A DNA stretch of 64,000 bases, from NCBI GenBank assembly GCA_002900995.3, contig CM035311.1, positions 744,001-808,000 on the forward strand, read 5' to 3'. The stretch's first letter is position 1. Each line of letters begins with the position of its first letter. The notes under the pieces are model-generated. The model was not told the origin of the DNA. It did no database searches and saw nothing but the letters and a program-made list of their open reading frames with translations. Positions 12,354 to 21,904 of the stretch are shown here, one piece after another. Source of the DNA: Ganoderma boninense (taxonomy: Eukaryota; Basidiomycota; Agaricomycetes; Polyporales; Polyporaceae). Made by a program: the position numbers and the translations under genes.

Positions 12354-15029
12354 CACCATCTGTTGTAGTATTGATGTATCATGTTACGACTAACAGCCTA
12401 GAGCGTTTTACATCAGGTTACGGCTAAAAGTGCGATGTATCAGGAACCTCTGGAGCCTCCGGGACAGCTTGTCGTCGCTTGCCTTATTTAGAAGAGCCTC
12501 CTCCGGGAGGCACTGATGGCACAGCATTGCTGCCTCCCAGGCTTATCTAAGCCTGTGGACCACTGTCCCGGGTGCCTGGGTGCCTCCCCCATCAATTCTG
12601 GGCTCCCTCCCATCAATTCCGGTATTCCCCCATCAATCCTGGGCTCCCCCCATCAATTCCAGGTTCTCCCATCATTCTACCAACCTCCTGCCCCTCCTGT
12701 CCCAATATGGCAGTCTGTCCTTCCTCCCGGAATTGTGTTAGCTGTATCTCCCTCATTTCTGGGTGTATTGACTTCGTTCTTTTTGCATTATGTTCGTCTA
12801 ATTAGCGCGCTTCTAACGCACCTAACACGACCATACAACGAGGGTTATAACATATACTAATGGCCCCTCTATAGTCGCTCTAGGGAGGAATGTTTGGCCC
12901 ATATCTTGGCCGTTTTTGCACGCATTTGCTCGCGAGAGGGCGCGTTTTGTTCGCGTGATCGACGCGCACAAAACGAGCCCTCTCGCGCCCAAATCCGTCC
13001 ACCCGTTCCTCCGGTGCATATATCCCCTCCTCCTGGGGAACAGGTATATGCACCTTGGGAACCACTAGACCAATTGGCTTCGTTATTTTTGCGTCTGGTA
13101 GCTACTAGTAAGTGCATTCTAGGCATATAGGCTGCATACAGGCGCACCCAGTTGCCACTGTATGAGGGGGGCATCAATAGTTACCAATAGTCGACTTCTT
13201 CCCCCCATATCTCCTTCGGTTCTTGGCCGTTTTTTGTGCCCCTTATATGCCCAGAAAGCCCTTGCATAGGGCTTTCCAACGAGCCTACATACGCCCCAAT
13301 CCGTCCACTGTAGCCCTCGGACCATGGGCCCCTTCTCCTGGCTACTCCCCTCCCCACTGTTTGGCCCATATCTTGGGCAGTTCTGGGCCAATCCACTTGC
13401 TCTCTTTTGCGTTGTATATGTGTACTATACCACAAGCCAATTCACCACTGAAAAGTACTATCAGGCATGTAGATCTATGTCCAGGGTGTTATCAGTAGTC
13501 ACCAGTTTACCCCCCTCTGACAATTTTTCCATTTGCCTGATAAAACATGTAGTTACAGGGTCGGATAGCAGCCAATTACAGCTATCCAATGCAACAAAGT
13601 TGAGGGGAAACAGGTAAGAAGTCATTGAGATATAACTTGTGGAAGCCAAGGGGGACCCCTTGGGCTAGTAAGGCATTTCCGAGAGCAGTGTCTTACTGCC
13701 TGTCTTAAAGTGTCTTACACCCCAGTGTACATTTGATCTATTAGCTATATCTCATCCATTTCTTGACCGATTTGGATGGTTTTGGGCTTGTTGGAAAGCG
13801 GCTGCAAAGGGCTTTCAAGTAGTGTATATGATCTAGTCAGCTACCACCACTTACATATATGTCAGAGGGGGGTAGATCTAGGTACCACTGATAACAGACT
13901 CTATATAGATCGTTGGAGGGGATAGTGGTATACACTGCATGGTTACAAATAGTGCTATTGCATGCATAGGACGCAAAAGAGAGCAAGTGGATTGGCCCAG
14001 AACTGCCCAAGATATGGGCCAAACAGTGGGGAGGGGAGTAGCCAGGAGAAGGGGCCCATGGTCCGAGGGCTGTAGTGGACGGATTGGGGCGTATGTAGGC
14101 TCGTTGGAAAGCCCTATGCAAGGGCTTTCTGGGCATATAAGGGGCACAAAAAACGGCCAAGAACCGAAGGAGATATGGGGGGAAGAAGTCGACTATTGGT
14201 AACTATTGATGCCCCCCTCATACAGTGGCAACTGGGTGCGCCTGTATGCAGCCTATATGCCTAGAATGCACTTACTAGTAGCTACCAGACGCAAAAATAA
14301 CGAAGCCAATTGGTCTAGTGGTTCCCAAGGTGCATATACCTGTTCCCCAGGAGGAGGGGATATATGCACCGGAGGAACGGGTGGACGGATTTGGGCGCGA
14401 GAGGGCTCGTTTTGTGCGCGTCGATCACGCGAACAAAACGCGCCCTCTCGCGAGCAAATGCGTGCAAAAACGGCCGAGATATGGGCCAAACATTCCTCCC
14501 TAGAGTGACTATAGAGGGGCCATTAGTATATGTTATAACCCTCGTTGTATGGTCGTGTTAGGTGCGTTAGAAGCGCGCTAATTAGACGAACATAATGCAA
14601 AAAGAACGAAGTCAATACACCCAGAAATGAGGGAGATACAGCTAACACAATTCCGGGAGGAAGGACAGACTGCCATATTGGGACAGGAGGGGCAGGAGGT
14701 TGGTAGAATGATGGGAGAACCTGGAATTGATGGGGGGAGCCCAGGATTGATGGGGGAATACCGGAATTGATGGGAGGGAGCCCAGAATTGATGGGGGAGG
14801 CACCCAGGCACCCGGGACAGTGGTCCACAGGCTTAGATAAGCCTGGGAGGCAGCAATGCTGTGCCATCAGTGCCTCCCGGAGGAGGCTCTTCTAAATAAG
14901 GCAAGCGACGACAAGCTGTCCCGGAGGCTCCAGAGGTTCCTGATACATCGCACTTTTAGCCGTAACCTGATGTAAAACGCTCTAGGCTGTTAGTCGTAAC
15001 ATGATACATCAATACTACAACAGCAGCTG
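12354..15029. mobile_element. Foldback element FB2 in B1 exon 4
   Basis: A 2.7-kb inverted-repeat element. The left arm, 12354-13416, is mirrored by 13967-15029 with a loop of about 550 bp. The ends are CACCATCTGTTGTAG and CTACAACAGCAGCTG. The 7-bp duplication CTGGATG flanks it at 12347-12353 and 15030-15036. Each arm contains four short direct repeats of a CCCATCAATTC type (12589-12675 on the left) and a nested palindrome around CGCGTTTTGTTCGCG. A few arm mismatches exist, for example TCTTGGCC on the left against TCTCGGCC on the right. No transposase is visible. Confidence 0.9.
12589..12675 (+). repeat. Short CCCATCAATTC tandem repeats in FB2
   Basis: Four imperfect units of roughly 22-29 bp, each containing CCCATCAATYC followed by TGGGCTCC or a variant. 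They are mirrored in the right arm at about 14708-14794. Confidence 0.8.
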
Positions 15030-15834
15030 CTGGATGGTGACCCTCGGGGTAAAGTGTTCGCCCGTCCATCATAACATTAGCTGCGGTGACGTCCCTGAAA
15101 GTGGTAGGTATGAGGACGGAGGCATGTCCGTCTGATTCGAGATTCATGCATGCACCGGTGAGCTACACGGCACTCGTGAAGGAAACGCAGGCCCTGTAGT
15201 TGATGTAAGCGTATTGATACGTTAATAATCGGACATACCGTACCTCAAGAGACTGGCGGATGAACTCCATGACCTCGTCAATTGTGCCAAAATCGGGATC
15301 GTTGAACCGACGCAAGTGAGGCATGAACAAGAGCGAGGTATGTGGTTGGGATGGGTCTTGAAGAACGTGAAGGATAGGTACGCAGTAGTTGTGAGGAGAG
15401 CGCTTTTCTGTAAGGTACTGTGCGATGTGCAGTTCTTGGGTGTCGTTTCTTGTACGTTTAACGGCGAAGCGGGAATCGTCTGAGCGACGAGTAACGTCTA
15501 TGACGTCGGGAGTCTGAACCAAAAAGGATGAGGACGGTTGTACGCGCGCATGTTAATAAGATAGACATACAACGAGAAAAATTGAATCTTCGCAAAACAC
15601 AGGATCTATGTTTGTACCGACCCAAGAGGGCCGCCAATCTGGATGATATCGAGGCCGCAACTCATAACCGTTGTTGCGGAGAAAGAAGTAGTGGTCTCGC
15701 CAGTAGATCTCTCCTGGGAGCAAGCTGTAAAAGCCATCCTCGGTTTCCTTGGCATGGCGCGCTGCAGATTCTGGAGAAACGTATGCGTAGCGTGGGAGGC
15801 GAGCGGTGGTTACACCCACTTGACGGTCGCTCAT

Positions 15835-16127
15835 CTGAACTTGCGAGGAGGAACCGGTTCAAGGTATAGGCGTCTAACAGTCCCCAGACCGCCCTTGCCG
15901 CATATGGGCATCTCATCTTGATGGCATGGTCGACACTGCGGTCGCGCGCTCTCTGTCTTAGGTCTAGTTTGTTTCCCGAATCTCCTCCATCGATGCACGT
16001 TTCCTCCTCGTTCCTTTCGTTTCAGTCCCAGCTTCCCACGATTGTGCCATAAGATGAGCAGAAGGCAACAAGACGGGCGCACCCTCCTTCAGTCCCCCCA
16101 GTCCCTCTCTCATAGCAGTCTCTCGCC
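15835..16127. promoter_or_regulatory. Shared promoter region of B1 and C1
   Basis: A 293-bp spacer between the divergent start codons of kinase B1 and membrane protein C1. The same head-to-head layout with 311-365 bp occurs in the other three modules, which suggests a bidirectional promoter. No specific factor site was identified. Confidence 0.6.
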
Positions 16128-16616
16128 ATGTCCGACGCCGGCATCAACACCTGGAATCTGATATCTGGGACAATTGGTGTCGTGACGGTCTTGCCTTTCA
16201 TATGGGCATTGGTTTGGTATCAACATCCCGAGAGCAAGATGGCACAGCTAGAATCTGCCCTGAAGGACACTGAGGCTCTTCTGTGCTCTCTCTTGGAGCA
16301 GGGCTTGCTCGATCCACAGCACCATGTCCCTCATTTTACCTCCCATATCACGCGGTGCGTTGTCGTCCCCTTTACTTCCCCACTCCCATCGCTGACGTCG
16401 CTACAGGTACCGTACGAAGATGGAGGCGTACCGAGAAGAGACGTTCATCGTCTCTGTCAGTTGGCGCAAAACACTTGTAGCGTGGGCTCGTGGGTTATCG
16501 AAGCAGATTGCGATCCTCTGTGAGCAGGTCAAAACGGTCCGCGTGGAAATTTGTGTGCGTTTCTCTTTCACCTGCGATGAACTCCATTAACACTTAACAC
16601 AACGACCGTGGCAATA

Positions 16617-16859
16617 TGTAAAGTTCCCGCCAGGCGTCAGGCGGGGTGTAGCTTGGTAGCACACAGGAAGTACGTAGTACCGAGTGTATAACTCAAGGCG
16701 AACGTACAAAGGGTGTGTCTAGTATCAAGCTAAGGATCGTCGCGCTCCTCGAGCGCGGGCGGGGAGGCGCGCTCAGCCACCCCGCCACCAACTATACAGC
16801 TCCCCGATCGGGAACTCCGCCAAGCCCCGCCTAATTAGGAAGTAGGCGGGGGCCTTACA
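16617..16859 (-). repeat. Gypsy 3' LTR
   Basis: 243 bp, starting TGTAAAG and ending CTTACA on the plus strand, so the canonical TG...CA ends hold in both orientations. It is the downstream LTR because the element reads right to left. Confidence 0.95.
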
Positions 16860-16870
16860 CCCTCCCCCAC
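16860..16870 (-). promoter_or_regulatory. Polypurine tract
   Basis: On the minus strand GTGGGGGAGGG lies directly before the 3' LTR. This is the position and composition expected for the primer of plus-strand DNA synthesis. Confidence 0.75.
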
Positions 16871-17056
16871 AGGAATAATCCCCGGTGGCGACGAGCCCAC
16901 GACCGGGATGGGTGGGCGAGATCGCGGATCTCGCCGAGCAGACATAGTTGGACGATCCGCTAATGGCGATCGTCCGGAATTCGCAGGATCCCACCACTCG
17001 CGAATTGTGGTGTGGGCCGCCGGTCTCATCGGGCCAGCCGTGTCGGGGCGCGCTCA

Positions 17057-17476
17057 TTAAGAGCTGGAACCTGCCGCGGGTTGAGTGGTCGTCCCGGTCA
17101 TGTCATCGTCCTCGTCGCCCTTCGTGGGTGGACTCGGAGTGACGGTCGCGGGGGTCGACGTCGGAGGGGGTTGCCCCGCGGTGGTGACCATTGCGGCGCC
17201 CTGCGACCGCTCTGCCTCAGATGGGGTAGCCGTCGATGCTGTCGCCGCTGCGGGTGTCGTCGTTGACGGACCCGGCATGGGGGCGGGGCCCATCTCGAAC
17301 GCCTCCTCGGGGATGGGCATCGTCTCGTTCCAGTGATCTGCCCACGCGACGAGGGCAGGTTTGACGTGCTCGTGGGTCAGTCCGCATCCTTGGGCGAGGT
17401 GGCGGACTACCGACTCGAGAGTCGGGGGTAGTGGCCTGGAGTATGGCACCATCTTCATATTAGCCGCGGGCGTCAA
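17057..17476 (-). CDS. Extra ORF4 of the Gypsy element, unknown
   Basis: A 139-codon ORF starting MTPAANMKMV that overlaps the last 17 bases of ORF3 in another frame. The first half looks folded, with HLAQGCGLTHEHVKPALVAW suggesting helices. The second half is Ala/Thr/Pro-rich and probably disordered. It resembles no family I know. It could be a separate small protein or the displaced tail of ORF3 reached by frameshifting. It lies wholly between the LTRs on the element's sense strand. Confidence 0.45.
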   Translation of the reverse strand: MTPAANMKMVPYSRPLPPTLESVVRHLAQGCGLTHEHVKPALVAWADHWNETMPIPEEAFEMGPAPMPGPSTTTPAAATASTATPSEAERSQGAAMVTTAGQPPPTSTPATVTPSPPTKGDEDDDMTGTTTQPAAGSSS

Positions 17477-19250
17477 TTTCGAGCCACTGGCGCATCCAGA
17501 GGTAGCCCTGGATGCTCTGCGTGTTGATTACGCCGGAGTCTGGGTCGTGCCTGACACCCCGGGGTACCATGTCGGGGTGGCGCGCGAAGAATGCCACCCA
17601 TTCGCTGATGGGGGCCGTGAGCGTGGGCTGCACTTGGCCCGTTGGCTTCCTCGTGGGCTGGGCCGCGAGCCGTTCTGGTTGGAAGGCTGCCACCCACCAC
17701 TGGGGCGGCCGCCAGACGCGGCAGAGGTGTAGTTCGGCCGGAGAGTGATTGCGTCCGGGGGCGGAGGCGATCGCCGACCAAAATCGCAGTTTGTTGACTG
17801 CGTTCTTTCCGGCGCCGGGCTTTTGTGCCTCGGCCACCAGTTTGTCGATCTCTTCGGTGGTTGACGGGCATGGGCCGAAGTCGGGTTGTCGAGGCGGCGG
17901 GTATTGACGAGGCGGGTATGGTGTGTATCTGCCGTGTCGCGGGGGCCCGTATGGCGGTCCATATTGGGGCGGAGGTGGTCCGTACTGGCCACCGTAGTAG
18001 GGATCGTACGGCGGTGCGGGCGGCGCGAACGCACTGCTCCCTCCCCCCCTGAACTCCCCCCTGGGGTACTCCCGGGCATGCAACACGGCCGGGTCGGAGT
18101 AGGGCAAGGAGGACGAGCCGTCCCCCTTGTCGTCGTATCGCGGCCGTGAGTCGTGACGGCGGCCGCGGGACCGAGAGCGGGAGTGGTAACCGGTGCCGTC
18201 CCGCGAGTCGTGGCAGCTATCGTGTCCGCGGCTGCGTTCCCGCTGACGTTGGTGATCGCGGTCGTGGTCGCGGCCTCGGTCCCGGTCGCGTTCTCGATCG
18301 CGCTCGCGATCGCGGTCCCGGTCGCGCTCGCGATCGCGGTCCCGGTCGCGCTCGCGATCGCGGTCCCGGTCGCGCTCGCGATCGCGGTCCCGGTCGCGCT
18401 CGCGTTCACGTTCTCGGTCGCGTCCGCGCTTGCGCGTGTCCGTGGGAGAGCGGGCGCGTTCCTTGCCTCGGTCGGGGCGCCCGCCCGAGGGTGTTGCCGC
18501 CGTCGTCGTTAAAGACGACGGTATGGGATCTTGGTGAGGTCGGTGGGGCGGCGATGTCATGACGACGTCGCCGTCGGCTTCGACACGGGCACCCTGTCGG
18601 GATGCCTGTGCCTTCTCGCGTAGCCGCCGCTCGTCGTCGCGATGACCGCGTGCCCGGTCTTGGTCGAGCTTGGCGTACATGTCGAGGGCGGCTTTGACCT
18701 CACGCGCCGAGCGGTTGGGCTTGAGGGTTTCATCGTATTCCGCGTCGTCCTTGGGGGTCTCGTAGTTGACAGGGAGCCCCATCGCCGACCGGTGTTGCAC
18801 GAGGATCCCTCGGAGCTTCTCCACCTTGATCTCCGTGGCGCGTAGTTGCGTCCGGAGGCCGTCCATCTCCTTATTGGGCTGCCGTGCCACGGCCAGCTCT
18901 TTCGCCGCGTCCTGCTGTCCCTCGTCGAAGCCTTGCTTGTACCCTCGGCGGTATTCTCCTCGGGCGAGGGCAGAGGACATAGCCTCGCGTGCATGCGCGA
19001 GGGAGGCTACCCCGGCGGCCGTGTGGCTGTCGAGGTGGTTGAGGTATTGGTCGCAATCGCCGCATCCCTCGGGATGGGTGATGCACCGGCGATCCGGGTC
19101 ATAACTCCATGGCACCCTGCGAGCAGGGCGTTCTCCATCTGGGGGACGCGAGGCGTCCCGTTTCCGGGTGTCGGTGGGATTGCCGGGGGTACGGTTGTCG
19201 TTCCCCCGGTTCTTCGATGCCTGCGGGGCGCTATTGCTGGAAGCGGGCAT
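17460..19250 (-). CDS. Extra ORF3 of the Gypsy element, unknown
   Basis: A 596-codon ORF 128 nt after the end of pol, in sense with the element and where retroviruses carry env. It has no signal peptide or membrane helix, so it is not env-like by content. From N to C it shows a possible metal-binding cluster (RCITHPEGCGDCDQYLNH, about residues 55-72), a predicted coiled coil (about 110-215), an Arg/Asp/Glu repeat tract (about 275-330), a Pro/Tyr/Gly-rich stretch (about 390-450), and a Trp-rich folded end (FWSAIASAPG, RVWRPPQWWVAAF). The charged repeats suggest nucleic-acid binding, but that is inference. I do not recognise the family. Confidence 0.6.
   Translation of the reverse strand: MPASSNSAPQASKNRGNDNRTPGNPTDTRKRDASRPPDGERPARRVPWSYDPDRRCITHPEGCGDCDQYLNHLDSHTAAGVASLAHAREAMSSALARGEYRRGYKQGFDEGQQDAAKELAVARQPNKEMDGLRTQLRATEIKVEKLRGILVQHRSAMGLPVNYETPKDDAEYDETLKPNRSAREVKAALDMYAKLDQDRARGHRDDERRLREKAQASRQGARVEADGDVVMTSPPHRPHQDPIPSSLTTTAATPSGGRPDRGKERARSPTDTRKRGRDRERERERDRDRDRERDRDRDRERDRDRDRERDRDRDRERDRERDRDRGRDHDRDHQRQRERSRGHDSCHDSRDGTGYHSRSRSRGRRHDSRPRYDDKGDGSSSLPYSDPAVLHAREYPRGEFRGGGSSAFAPPAPPYDPYYGGQYGPPPPQYGPPYGPPRHGRYTPYPPRQYPPPRQPDFGPCPSTTEEIDKLVAEAQKPGAGKNAVNKLRFWSAIASAPGRNHSPAELHLCRVWRPPQWWVAAFQPERLAAQPTRKPTGQVQPTLTAPISEWVAFFARHPDMVPRGVRHDPDSGVINTQSIQGYLWMRQWLEIDARG
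18297..18396 (-). repeat. 24-bp tandem repeat in ORF3
   Basis: About four copies of a 24-bp unit containing CTCGCGATCGCGGTCCCGGT, coding for the eight-residue charged unit RDRDRERD. Confidence 0.9.
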
Positions 19251-21625
19251 GGGGAAGCAGCGAGTGTGGGAGTCGATGGTGATTGTGCGTGGGAGGAAGG
19301 GCGGCGCGGTGTCGTTAGCGCCAGTACCGACAGTGGCTGCGCAGCTACTGTACAGTCAGGTTGCCGGTGGCTGAGCGTCTACGAGTTCCGGGTCCGTGGT
19401 TTCCGGGGCCTCTCGGACCGACGGGGTGCCAGGCCGTCCTTGAGTGGGTTGCTTGCGCCGTCCCCACGCCTTGTCTCCTCCTCTCGGGGCTGCACTTCCA
19501 CTGGTGCTGCCTCGTTCCCATCGTCTCCCTCAGTGCCGCGCCCTCGGCGCGGTTGGTTTTTGGGGGGCTTGGCCAGGCTCTTCCAATCGGTTACACCCTG
19601 GATCTCGAAATAGCGATCCAGGGCTTCGAGCTCGTGTACCGTGCCCCACGGCTCCCACGTCGAGCTACCGTCTGCCCACTGTACCAGGAACTTCACGGAG
19701 TTCCTGGACCATTCGTGGGCGACTATGTCGTCCACGAGCTGTTCTTGTTCGGGGTCCTCCCCAAAGTCGTAGAATGCCCGCGTCTCACGATGCGGGAACA
19801 TCACGTCGTCGTTCGGTTCGTGCGGCCTCAGTCGATGGACGTGGAATACTGGCTTAATTCCACGCCCAGCGAGCTCCGGCGGTAGCTCGAGCGTGTATGT
19901 CGACGTCTCCGGCGCGGCCCGTATGATCTTGTACGGACCGATGTATTTCGGGAGCAGCTTGCGAGCTCTCCCTTTCGGCATATTTAGTTTTTCGGTCGAC
20001 AAGTACGCCGGTTCGCCCATGGCGAACTTCTTTTCTTCGCCGGGGTCCTCTTCCCAGCGTCGTTGGTTCGCGTGATGCGTTTGCATCACTCGGCTGGCAA
20101 TTAGACCGTCGTGCGCTTGGTGTAGGTAGTCGAGTGTGCGCTCTGCGAAGTCGCGCACCCCAGGTAGCGCGGGCTCGTCAGAGAGCTCGTGTATCATGGA
20201 GGGCATGAACCCTCCACTTAGTTCGAATGGGGCGAACCCGGTCGATGCATTTCGGCTCGAGTTGAGTGCAAACTCGACCATCGGTATCTTCAGCGCCCAA
20301 TCGCGCTGGTCGGGCTGCACTGCCGCTCTCAACATCTGCGAGACAGTACGGATCATCCGCTCGGATTGCCCGTCCATCTGCGGATGGTACGCTGTCGACA
20401 TCAAGAGCTTGCCGCCGAGCAGTTGGTGCACCTCTCTCCAAAACTTGGAGATGAATTTGGAGTCCCGGTCGGACACGATCGATGATGGGAGGCTGTGCAG
20501 GCGCACGATCTCTCTGATGAATATCCATGCGAGCTCGGAGGCTCGCACGGTCGTGACCGTGGGGATCAGGTGCGCCGTCGCTGTGAATCGGTCGACGACG
20601 ACCCATAGATAGTCCTTTCCCTCACACTCGGGGAAAGGACCGACAAAGTCCATGGCAATCGATTGCCATGGTCATTCCGGGACCGGCATGCTGTGCAGCA
20701 ACCCGGCGGGTCTCTGATTCGAGACCTTGGTAGTCTGACACTTCCCGCAGGACCGACAGAATCTGTCGACTTCGTGGCCAATACTTGGCCACCAATACCA
20801 CCGGCGCACATAGTCGCCGGTGCGCCGGGCTCCGAGGTGACCCACGGTCTCGTGGGCCTGGTGGAGGATGATCTCGGTGATCATCCTCCGTCCACTGCGT
20901 ACCTTGGGTACGCAGAGTACCCAATTACCGTCTCGGCTGAGGTGGCGTATGAGACCCGATTCTACGCGGAATCGGGCATGGTCGGTCGGCCGTTCCAGTA
21001 TCTTCTTGAATACTGGATCCTTGGCATAGCCTGCCTTGACCTGGGAACAGACCTCCGCGCTGGAAAGCACGAGGGTGTCCAGTGGCGGGCCTCGCCCGGT
21101 TGATTCCGCTGCGGTCAAGTCGACGTCGTCGTCCGGCTGGCCCTGAGGCTCCGGCGAGGGGAGTGGGTGCAGGTGTCGGGCTAACTCATCAGCCTCGATC
21201 TCTCGAGGCTCACGACTGTCGAGTACTCGGCCGGATTGCAACTCAGCTATCCGGTCCTCCGTGAGTGTCTCGCCCTCTGGGTCGAGACGAGCGTCCGCCG
21301 ATACAAGGTCGTATCGGTGCTTCGCCTCGGCCTCCTCGTTGAGGAAGTATCGGGACAGCGCGTCGGCGACGCGGTTGGTGGTTCCTTTGACATACACGAT
21401 GTGCATGTTAAGGCTGAACACGGTTACAGTTAACACTGCGGTTAACAATTAACCGAGCCGCAATTTGAGCCGCAGTTATATGAGCCGCGGTTTACTGTTA
21501 ACCGCGGTGCAGTTAACTGCGGCTCCGGATCAAGGGTACAATAGAACACTTGAAACTGCGGTTTAACCGTGGTTTACAATGCTATATGAAATACATAATA
21601 TTTACATATTTAATACTATTGTACT

Positions 21626-21690
21626 GGCCGGGAATTGAACCAGAGGCCCGGTGTGTTGAAACAGCCATGCTAACCACTGCACCATGGGCT
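21626..21690 (-). repeat. tRNA-like segment in hAT-like element (1)
   Basis: On the minus strand TGGTGCAGTGG (21674-21684) matches the A box and GGTTCAATTCC (21631-21641) the B box. Acceptor-stem pairing is poor, so this is a tRNA relic or SINE head rather than a likely functional tRNA. Confidence 0.6.
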
Positions 21691-21821
21691 CTTAATGAGC
21701 TTATACATATGTATATTCATATACCAACGACCTTTTGGCCCTTATCTTATCTTATCTATCTTATCTTATCTTATCTCAGTAAGTAAGAGTACTTATTATA
21801 TTACTTACCAACAGCTGTAAT

Positions 21822-21904
21822 GGTCTGTTGGTGTAGTGGTTAGTACGCCTGATCGAATGAATGCAGAGCCCTGAGGTCTCTGGTTCAATCCCCGGTTGGA
21901 ACAC
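21822..21904 (+). repeat. tRNA-like segment in hAT-like element (2)
   Basis: TGGTGTAGTGG (21829-21839) matches the A box exactly as in the element at 10994-11884, and GGTTCAATCC (21882-21891) matches the B box. It points opposite to the neighbouring tRNA-like segment. Confidence 0.6.

Larger units (their letters stand above)
10907..15834 (-). pseudogene. Protein kinase B1, split by two mobile elements
   Basis: The first copy of the compact kinase found intact at 38086-39414, 42357-43690 and 50396-51727. Reading on the minus strand, exon 1 is 15571-15834, exon 2 15244-15513, exon 3 15156-15193, exon 4 from 15094 to 12099 with a foldback element inside, and exon 5 from 12043 to 10907 with an inverted-repeat element inside. 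The beta-3 lysine is in FAVK, the catalytic loop is HRDVTAANVMMD and the Mg-binding loop is DFGLSR. Exon sizes match the paralogues except for a longer first exon. Both insertions leave the frame readable once the element and one target duplication are removed, and no stop codon was seen. The gene was therefore probably functional until the insertions. Confidence 0.88.

Noticed and set aside
17528..18409. Long ORFs of 119-293 codons overlapping Gypsy ORF3 on both strands
   Set aside because: They follow from the GC-rich 24-bp repeat and the biased third position. Only the 596-codon frame spans the whole interval with non-repetitive ends.
18846..19613. 255-codon plus-strand ORF
   Set aside because: It is antisense to Gypsy ORF3 and the end of pol, with no recognisable features.
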